6,223 nucleotides of DNA from an uncultured Methylocystaceae bacterium (GTDB lineage Bacteria; Pseudomonadota; Alphaproteobacteria; Rhizobiales; Beijerinckiaceae). Location of the stretch: the NCBI GenBank assembly GCA_945956975.1, contig CAMFKC010000151.1, positions 1-6,223 on the forward strand, read 5' to 3'. Under the pieces are notes generated by a model. The model was given only the letters and a program-made list of their open reading frames with translations. It did no database searches and was not told where the DNA came from. A program made the translations under genes and the position numbers. Below, in pieces: positions 1 to 5,039 of this stretch (position 1 is the stretch's first letter; each line of letters begins with the position of its first letter).

Positions 1-1673
1 ACCCTTTCGTGACGAAACCGGAAAGCGACCCCGGCGATTTGCCGTTGCGCGCCCCAATCCTCAGGCGATTGGCCCGCTGCGCCGAGTAGTTCGTCAGAAG
101 CGGCTGTCGTCGCGCCGTCCGCGGCAGCGTCGGCGCGAGCCTTGTCGATCTCGTCCATCGCGCGGCCGACGACGACCGGCGCCCGGGCGTCCGCGGCGGC
201 AAGAATCGCGGGATCCAGCAAAATGGGGCCGATGTGGGCGACGATCCGCGTCTCCAGCGCCACCCGCCAGTGGTTTTCGAGCGTTTCAGCCATCTGCGCC
301 AGCCCGGCCTCGATGTCTTCGACCGCGCGCAACGCTTTGCCTGCGGCGCGCGCGGGGTCCCGACCGATCACGAAGCAGGCGGAGGCGTGTTCGGCGCCCA
401 GCATCAGGATGTGGCCGCCGCCCGCACGCACCGCCTTGTCGAAGATGCGGTAGACCTCGCCCAGCGCCCATTGCAGGTCCTGCGGCAGCATGGCCGCGGA
501 AAGCCTGTCGCGATTGGCAATGTCGAGAACCACCAGCGCGCAGGCTTCCTCATGCGCCACCGGCGCCGTAGCCACGCCGATGCTGTCGAGCGGCGCGACC
601 GAGATCGGCCCGGTCGGACGAAGCTGGCAGGCGAGCCGCGTGTCAGGCCCCGCCGATATCCGTTCCAGCGTCAGGGTTTCGTTGCGCCCCGGCGGCGGGC
701 AGTTTTCCGCGCCCTCCAGCACCCGGACGCGACAGGTCGAGCACCGCGCCCGCCCGCCACAGGCCGATGCATGCAGGATATGATTGGCCCGGCTGGCCTC
801 CAGAACGCTCCAACCGAGCGGGGTGCGGACCTTCACGCCCGGATAGGAGATCTCGACTGTTGCGCCGCGCAGCCGTTCCCAGCCCCACCGCACAATGCGG
901 GCGGCAAAGAGCGCGGCGACCAGCCAGAGGTAGGCGTCGACGGCCCGGTCGCGCCACAGCGCGATGCCAGTCATTGTCCGGACGGACGGTCCGTGGCCCT
1001 TGGGGTCCATCGTTCCGAACCAGGTCAACTCTCGCTGCATTTCCAGAAAGCCGAGGGCGGACAGGATCGGCAGGACCAGGAAGACGCCGAACAGCACCGG
1101 CAGCGACTTGCGCCACCATCGCTTCCGCCCGAGCGCAGCCTGAAGGCCGAGACAGCCGTGGATCCAGCCCGGCGCCAGAATGGCGAACTGGCGGGTCTGG
1201 GAACCCGATTGCCAGAGGTCGCGCACCACATCGGCGTAGAACAATTGATAATCGTAGAATTCCATCGCCAGCCGGGTGGATGCGGCATGAGCGATGAGCA
1301 GCACCGGCAGGTTGAGACCGAGCACGATGCGCAGGAGATCGCGGAACGGCATGCGCCGCAGCGTCCGGCGCTGGTAGACAGCCTCGAATGCGAGGCCCAC
1401 ATGGATCAGTGCAGCGCCATACAGAAGGCAGGTGCCAGGGCGGCTCTGCCAGACAAGCATCGCATAATCGAGGCCCATCTCGGCCACGGCGAGCGACACA
1501 AGGCCAAGCGCGTGGTTGGCCAGATGCATCGTGAGATAGACAAACAGAACGACGCCAGAGGTGAAACGCAGGCCGCGGCGTGTCGGAGCGAGGCGGCGCG
1601 CGGCCTGTCGCCACGCCGGGCGCGCCGCCGGGGCAGTCCGGGCTTGCGCGCCGTCCTGCGCCGTCGCGCTCAT
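1..1673 (-). CDS. CyaC-like membrane redox sensor: di-heme anchor, [2Fe-2S] domain, degenerate class III cyclase domain (partial, 3' end off window)
   Basis: The frame is open from ATG at 1673 to the left edge (557 codons, no stop), so the C-terminus is missing. Residues 36-263 contain six hydrophobic segments (about 36-60, 78-100, 112-132, 163-182, 190-211, 245-263). Histidines at 50 (or 54), 91, 129 and 172 are spaced about 40 apart, one in each of the first four helices, like the tetra-histidine haem ligands of di-heme succinate:quinone oxidoreductase anchors. Residues 272-362 form an adrenodoxin/plant-type ferredoxin domain with C305-x5-C311-x2-C314 and C349. From about 372 on, the sequence follows the class III cyclase fold: VVLDI with D384 as first metal ligand, then LGAEH at 425-429 where active enzymes have GD, and a VVGRAMDEIDKAR stretch lacking the usual Asn. 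The architecture matches Sinorhizobium CyaC, a quinone-responsive adenylate cyclase (family knowledge). Here cyclase activity is doubtful. The start lies 7 nt after the htrA stop, with a weak ribosome site, implying co-transcription and possibly translational coupling. Confidence 0.85.
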   Translation of the reverse strand, partial: MSATAQDGAQARTAPAARPAWRQAARRLAPTRRGLRFTSGVVLFVYLTMHLANHALGLVSLAVAEMGLDYAMLVWQSRPGTCLLYGAALIHVGLAFEAVYQRRTLRRMPFRDLLRIVLGLNLPVLLIAHAASTRLAMEFYDYQLFYADVVRDLWQSGSQTRQFAILAPGWIHGCLGLQAALGRKRWWRKSLPVLFGVFLVLPILSALGFLEMQRELTWFGTMDPKGHGPSVRTMTGIALWRDRAVDAYLWLVAALFAARIVRWGWERLRGATVEISYPGVKVRTPLGWSVLEASRANHILHASACGGRARCSTCRVRVLEGAENCPPPGRNETLTLERISAGPDTRLACQLRPTGPISVAPLDSIGVATAPVAHEEACALVVLDIANRDRLSAAMLPQDLQWALGEVYRIFDKAVRAGGGHILMLGAEHASACFVIGRDPARAAGKALRAVEDIEAGLAQMAETLENHWRVALETRIVAHIGPILLDPAILAAADARAPVVVGRAMDEIDKARADAAADGATTAASDELLGAAGQSPEDWGAQRQIAGVAFRFRHER

Positions 1674-1680
1674 CGCCGGA

Positions 1681-3090
1681 TCACTTTGCCGGGCCGCCGG
1701 CCACCTGATCGGGCGGCGCCTGCCATTTCAGCGGCAGGGCCAGATATTTCATGCGGCCCTGACTCTCGACCAACGTGGCGATGTAGTCGCGCTTGGCCTT
1801 TGTCGCCTCCGAAATCGCCGCCACGACGTCTTCGGGTTGGGCGACCGGGCGCAATTGCACGCTCTCGAGAACGTCGCCGATCATCAGTCCCGCGTCGGCA
1901 GCGGGCGAACCGGGCTGGACCTCGGTCACGACCAGACCCCGCCTCGATTCGGCGATCTTGAACTGAACGCGGGTATCATCGCCGATCGGGGCGCACATGA
2001 ATCCGAGGTCGTTGGCCTGACCGGACGCCTGCGCGAGCCGCAGCGGCGGCGCTTCCTCCTTGCGCGCGCCCGGCCATTCGACGGGCACCAGCGACACGGT
2101 CTCGGTCTTGCCGTTGCGGACGATTTTGAGCTTGATCCTCGTGCCCAGAGAAGCCGCCACCTCGCGCCGCAGCATGCGCATGTCTTCAAGCGTGGTGCGG
2201 TCGATGTCCGTCACGATATCGCCGATCTGCAAGGCGCCGTCAGCCGGGCTGCCCTTGACCACGTCGGCGACCACCGCCCCGGATTTCGCGGACACGCCAA
2301 GCGCATTGACCAGTTCGGGCGTGAGCGTCGCCCCGTCCATCCCGATCCAGCCGACCTTCAGATAACCGTGCTGGCGCAGCAGCTTCATCACTTCCTGCGT
2401 CGTCTCGGACGGGATTGCAAAGCCGAGACCGATCGACCCGCCCTTGGCGTTCCCGCCGGTGTAATAGGCGGTGCTGACGCCGATGACCTCGCCCTTGAGA
2501 TTGAAGATCGGCCCGCCGGAATTGCCGTGATTGATCGGGGCGTCGGTCTGGATGAAGCTGTCGAACAGCGAAAATCCGAGGTCGCGATTGAGCGCGCTGA
2601 CCACGCCGGTCGTCACTGTCGTGCCGAGCCCGAAGGGGTTGCCGATCACGACGATCTGCTGCCCCAGTTCGAGTTTGTCGCTGTCGCCGAATTTGACGGC
2701 GGTCAGTTTCTTGCCCGTCTCGACCTTCAGCAAAGCGAGATCGACGTCGCCGCCGTGGCCCAGCAATTTGGCGCGCATCGGCGCGCCGTCCTGGAGTTGC
2801 ACGATGATCTCGTAGGCGCCCTTCACCACATGGCGATTGGTGAGTATGTAGCCGGTCTTGTCGACGACGAAGCCGGAGCCGTAGCTTTCCTGGGCCTTCA
2901 TCTCGCCGGGCTTGGCGTCGGGCGCCTCGTTCTTGACGAGCGAATGCGTGGTGATGCGCACGACGCTGGGAAGCAGCTTCTCGATTGCGCCCGCGCGCTC
3001 GAGTTTGGGCGTTCTGAGCCAGAGAATGCCGGACACCAGCGCGACGACGAAACCGGCGAGGAACACCAATCTCTTGTGCCTGAGTTTCAT
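1681..3090 (-). CDS. HtrA/DegP-family serine protease, membrane-anchored, two PDZ domains
   Basis: A 469-residue trypsin-like protease of the HtrA (S1C) family, which degrades or processes misfolded or signalling proteins in the periplasm. Residues 8-25 form one hydrophobic segment after a basic N-terminus (MKLRHKR), with no obvious signal peptidase site, so an inner-membrane anchor with the protease domain outside is likely. The catalytic triad is complete: H87 in TNRHVV, D117 in DVDLALL, S191 in GNSGGP. H188 replaces the proline usual before GNSGGP. Residues about 240-335 and 360-455 are two PDZ domains, as in DegP; DegS has only one. The ATG at 3090 was chosen because GGAGG precedes it with a 5-nt spacer and the hydrophobic segment follows at once; the frame stays open upstream to 3345, but that extension is basic, low-complexity and unlike a protease. 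First gene of an operon with the CyaC-like gene and divergent from the sigma/anti-sigma pair. The family is certain; which DegP/DegQ/DegS-like role it plays is not. Confidence 0.95.
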   Translation of the reverse strand: MKLRHKRLVFLAGFVVALVSGILWLRTPKLERAGAIEKLLPSVVRITTHSLVKNEAPDAKPGEMKAQESYGSGFVVDKTGYILTNRHVVKGAYEIIVQLQDGAPMRAKLLGHGGDVDLALLKVETGKKLTAVKFGDSDKLELGQQIVVIGNPFGLGTTVTTGVVSALNRDLGFSLFDSFIQTDAPINHGNSGGPIFNLKGEVIGVSTAYYTGGNAKGGSIGLGFAIPSETTQEVMKLLRQHGYLKVGWIGMDGATLTPELVNALGVSAKSGAVVADVVKGSPADGALQIGDIVTDIDRTTLEDMRMLRREVAASLGTRIKLKIVRNGKTETVSLVPVEWPGARKEEAPPLRLAQASGQANDLGFMCAPIGDDTRVQFKIAESRRGLVVTEVQPGSPAADAGLMIGDVLESVQLRPVAQPEDVVAAISEATKAKRDYIATLVESQGRMKYLALPLKWQAPPDQVAGGPAK

Positions 3091-3095
3091 GGCCC

Positions 3096-3100
3096 CCTCC
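3096..3100 (-). promoter_or_regulatory. ribosome binding site of the HtrA gene
   Basis: On the minus strand GGAGG is followed by five bases (GGGCC) and then ATG at 3090. This strong Shine-Dalgarno match decides the start of the protease against the longer open frame that reaches 3345. Confidence 0.85.
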
Positions 3101-3172
3101 TGATGCGCCGGCCGGCCTCGAGCTTCAGCAGGCCGGACCCGCACCCGCTCTACGCACGCTCCGGCCCTGCGG

Positions 3173-3192
3173 ATCTCGAGCCGGGTCGAGAT
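3173..3192. repeat. inverted repeat ATCTCGA-N6-TCGAGAT, candidate operator or leader hairpin
   Basis: Perfect 7-bp arms (3173-3179 and 3186-3192) flank a 6-nt spacer, GCCGGG. It lies 83-102 bp upstream of the HtrA start codon. It could be the site of a dimeric regulator or a hairpin in the htrA leader. No poly-T follows in either direction, so it is not a Rho-independent terminator. Function is inferred only. Confidence 0.4.
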
Positions 3193-3224
3193 TCGCCGGC
3201 AATCTACAGAATGGAAGCGCCGTC

Positions 3225-3238
3225 GGCCATATGTGGCC
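3225..3238. repeat. short inverted repeat GGCCA-TATG-TGGCC
   Basis: Two 5-bp arms around a 4-nt spacer, containing CATATG at 3228-3233, in the divergent promoter region about 135 bp upstream of the HtrA start. Arms this short occur by chance about once or a few times in a region of this size, so it is only a weak operator candidate. Confidence 0.2.
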
Positions 3239-3318
3239 CGGCTTACGTCAAAGCTTGGACTTAGCGTTAAAACAGGGGACAACGCGCACCCGCTGCGGCG
3301 GCGGCGAGGAGGCGCCCC

Positions 3319-3328
3319 TTTTTTTTTT
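3319..3328 (+). other. run of ten Ts in the divergent promoter region
   Basis: An uninterrupted T10 follows GGCGCCCC in an otherwise very G+C-rich region, about 80 bp upstream of the sigma start codon. No stable hairpin directly precedes it, so it is not a clear terminator. It could bend DNA, act as an A/T-rich UP-like element, or vary in length by slippage. Confidence 0.6.
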
Positions 3329-3408
3329 CGCAGAAGTCGCGTCATAAGTGCGACAAGCAGGAATTTGATTGTAAAGTCTCAGGCCGAAGGGCCGATGGCG
3401 GGACGGGC

Positions 3409-3987
3409 TTGAGCGACCAAATCAGAAAAGCAGGCGCGGCCAGCGCAGAGGCGCAGAGGCTCTCGGAGTTGCTGCAGCGGACCGGCAGGCGGGACCAGGC
3501 GGCCTTTCGCGAACTTTATCTGGCCACGTCCGCGAAACTAGTGGGCGTAGTCGTCCGTATTCTGAGATCGAGGGACGATGCCGGAGACGTTCTTCAGGAC
3601 GTGTTCCTGAAGGTCTGGACGAGTTCCCCCAGTTTTGCGCCGGAAAACGGATCAGCCATCGGCTGGCTCGTTTCCATCGCGCGCAACAGGTCTATCGATA
3701 TCATTCGCGCGCGGACCGCCGCAGCGACCGATACACAGGAGACCGACTGGTTCGAGAAATTGCAGGGCGCAACGGATATCGAAAGCGAATTCATGAGCAA
3801 GGACGCCCTGACCAACTGCCTGCAGCGCCTGAACCCGAAGGTCCGCGAGGCCATCATGCTGGCCTATTACGAGGGCCTGTCGCGCGAGGAACTCGCAGAG
3901 AAGCTCGACATGCCCGTGAGCAGCGTGAAGACCTGGCTCCGCCGTGGCTCCATCGCCTTGCGCGACTGCCTGGAAAGCCGCACATGA
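3409..3987 (+). CDS. ECF-family RNA polymerase sigma factor
   Basis: A 192-residue group 4 (ECF) sigma factor that directs RNA polymerase to stress promoters when released from its anti-sigma factor. Sigma region 2 covers about 30-100, with the core-binding stretch DVLQDVFLKVW at 60-70 and region 2.4-like GWLVSIARNRSIDIIR at 85-100. An acidic linker (about 105-130) leads to region 4 at about 134-187, with the helix-turn-helix LSREELAEKLDMPVSSVKTW at 157-176. Length is normal for the family. The start is TTG at 3409; the nearby ATG at 3395 is out of frame, and no in-frame ATG or GTG occurs before region 2. A weak GGGA at 3400-3403 may serve as ribosome site. The stop overlaps the anti-sigma start (ATGA), so the two are translationally coupled. 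The RskA-type partner suggests a SigK-like ECF group; the exact subgroup was not determined. Family call is firm. Confidence 0.95.
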   Translation: MSDQIRKAGAASAEAQRLSELLQRTGRRDQAAFRELYLATSAKLVGVVVRILRSRDDAGDVLQDVFLKVWTSSPSFAPENGSAIGWLVSIARNRSIDIIRARTAAATDTQETDWFEKLQGATDIESEFMSKDALTNCLQRLNPKVREAIMLAYYEGLSREELAEKLDMPVSSVKTWLRRGSIALRDCLESRT

Positions 3988-4907
3988 GCGACGAACTTTC
4001 CGCCACCGCGATGGAATACGCGCTCGGGACGCTGTCCCACGAGGAGCGTATTGCCTTCGCGCGCCGTCTCGAGGCTGATTCCGGCGCCCGCGCCGCGCTC
4101 GCCGACTGGGAGGGCAAGCTGGCGCCGATGGCCGCTGCGATCCCGCCTGTCGAACCCGACGCGTCGATCTGGCGCGCGATCGAGCAGAAGCTGGGGCCGT
4201 CCGAGGCCGCCGTCGGCTCCGAGGACGCCGTCAGCAATGTTGTGCCTTTGCAGCGCGCCGTCAGGCGCTGGCGGTTCGCCGCGGGGACGGCGACCGCGCT
4301 GGCGGCCTGCCTTGCGCTGTATGTCGGGGTGAGGGCGCCGGTCCAGATCGACCGACCGGTCCAGACCGCCGCCGTGCAGGCTCTGCCCTCGTCCACTCCT
4401 TCGCCGTCTCCCTCGCCCGTCAGTCACACCGCAACGACGCAGGCTCAGGCAAACGAGGCTGGCCAGATCGCCACTGCTTCGGCCAGCCGGCAGAACGAGA
4501 ACCTGGTGGTGACCGCCAATGGTCCGCGCGAAGGCGAGGTGCGTGGAGGCCTGAACGTGCAGCCCGCACGCGAGACCGAGGCGGCAATCGCTTATGTCGG
4601 CGCGCTGGCGCCTCCGGCAAGCCCGGCGGCCCTGATCGTGCGCACGGATGCGGGCGCCCGTACGCTGACCGTCCGGCGGTTGGCCGCAGCCGCGCCCTCC
4701 GGCTCGGTGATGCGGCTCTGGCTGATCGCAGCCAACGCGCCTCCGCGCGCTCTCGGCATCGTGAGCGAGGAAACCACGCGCCTCGCGCTCCCGCGCGACG
4801 TGCCGCTCGCCGGCGCCGCCATCGCCGCATCGATCGACCCTGCTGGCGCAGCGCACGATGCGCCGGTTGGACCGTTCGTGTTCGAAGGCAGGCTGGTGCG
4901 CGACTGA
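3984..4907 (+). CDS. membrane anti-sigma factor, RskA type
   Basis: A 307-residue single-pass membrane protein expected to hold the preceding sigma factor inactive. Residues 1-70 are the cytosolic sigma-binding part (EYALGTLSHEERIAFARRL at 11-29 is typical of such anti-sigma domains). It has no Hx3CxxC zinc motif and no cysteine there. Residues 96-116 form one transmembrane helix. Residues 135-150 are a Ser/Pro/Thr linker with an SPSPSP run. The remainder, about 200-305, is an RskA C-terminal domain facing the periplasm, with MRLWLIAANAPPRALGIV at 243-260, a SIDPAG motif at 283-288 and PVGPFVFEGRL at 294-304. The ATG at 3984 overlaps the sigma stop by 4 nt, with GGAAAG 6 nt upstream. RskA in mycobacteria is inactivated by regulated proteolysis; the divergent HtrA protease is therefore a possible partner (inference). 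It ends 19 nt before the 3' end of the convergent tRNA-Sec gene, with no terminator visible. Confidence 0.93.
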   Translation: MSDELSATAMEYALGTLSHEERIAFARRLEADSGARAALADWEGKLAPMAAAIPPVEPDASIWRAIEQKLGPSEAAVGSEDAVSNVVPLQRAVRRWRFAAGTATALAACLALYVGVRAPVQIDRPVQTAAVQALPSSTPSPSPSPVSHTATTQAQANEAGQIATASASRQNENLVVTANGPREGEVRGGLNVQPARETEAAIAYVGALAPPASPAALIVRTDAGARTLTVRRLAAAAPSGSVMRLWLIAANAPPRALGIVSEETTRLALPRDVPLAGAAIAASIDPAGAAHDAPVGPFVFEGRLVRD

Positions 4908-4926
4908 GGCGCAGCCGACTCGGGAC
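4908..4926. other. 19-bp convergent gap between the anti-sigma gene and tRNA-Sec
   Basis: Only 19 bp separate two converging transcripts. A small palindrome, CCGACTCGG (4915-4923), is present, but its stem is 4 bp and no T run follows in either direction. No terminator is visible for either operon. Confidence 0.5.
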
Positions 4927-5022
4927 TGGCGGAAGAGAGAGGGAGTCGAACCCACCAAGGACCGGCTCGCGGCCCCTCCCGGATTTGAAGTCCGGACGCC
5001 CCACCGGGGACGATTCTCTTCC
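4927..5022 (-). tRNA. selC: tRNA-Sec (anticodon TCA)
   Basis: A 96-nt selenocysteine tRNA with all the special features: an 8-bp acceptor stem (GGAAGAGA/TCTCTTCC), a 6-bp D stem (CGTCCC/GGGGCG) with a 4-nt loop, anticodon loop CTTCAAA reading UGA, a 7-bp extra arm (AGGGGCC/GGTCCTT, loop GCGAGCC) and T loop TTCGACT. The discriminator G and CCA are encoded (4930-4927). The 8+5 acceptor/T arrangement is the bacterial form. One oddity is a U-U mismatch as the second pair of the T stem (GTGGG against CCCTC). It lies 17 nt after selB on the same strand, so the two are probably co-transcribed and the tRNA is processed from the selB message. Confidence 0.97.
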
Positions 5023-5039
5023 ATGCGCGTCGGCGCAAA

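Larger units (their letters stand above)
3091..3408. promoter_or_regulatory. divergent intergenic region between htrA-type operon and ECF sigma operon
   Basis: This 318-bp gap separates two divergently transcribed operons, so both promoters should lie here. I see no convincing coding sequence: the open frames across it are extensions of neighbouring frames with arginine/proline-rich composition. I could not find a confident -35/-10 pair for a housekeeping sigma, nor the GGAAC...GTT type used by alphaproteobacterial EcfG. On the minus strand, TTGACG at 3252-3247 resembles a -35 box but has no good -10 at 16-18 nt. Candidate elements are an inverted repeat at 3173-3192, a shorter one at 3225-3238, a 5-bp one near the sigma start (3336-3354) and a T tract at 3319-3328. 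Confidence 0.7.

Noticed and set aside
643..1614. Minus-strand frame of 323 codons inside the first gene
   Set aside because: It is a different frame from the one that encodes the haem-type helices and ferredoxin motif, and shows no domain.
234..1961. Long plus-strand open frame of 575 codons
   Set aside because: It lies opposite the CyaC-like and HtrA genes, has no recognisable domain and an Arg/Pro/Gln-rich composition typical of antisense frames in G+C-rich DNA.
3112..3136. CCGGCC-N13-GGCCGG hairpin in the HtrA leader
   Set aside because: The arms are low-complexity G+C palindromes common in this composition, and no poly-T or riboswitch-like context accompanies them.
1561..3264. Plus-strand open frame of 567 codons opposite the HtrA gene
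   Set aside because: The minus strand has a full HtrA protein with catalytic triad and PDZ domains; the plus frame shows only His/Asp-rich shadow sequence.
3264..3285. GCGTT-N12-AACGC inverted repeat, and GTCGC-N9-GCGAC at 3336-3354
   Set aside because: Arms are only 5 bp; a few such pairs are expected by chance in a 318-bp region, so they are not called as operators.
3091..3345. N-terminal extension of the HtrA frame up to 3345
   Set aside because: It is Arg-rich, crosses the T10 tract and lacks a ribosome site, whereas ATG at 3090 has GGAGG and is followed by the membrane anchor.
4905..4930. Possible UGA read-through as selenocysteine at the anti-sigma stop, suggested by nearby selB/selC
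   Set aside because: The protein already ends at the normal end of the RskA domain, the following frame enters antisense tRNA sequence, and no SECIS-like hairpin context was seen.
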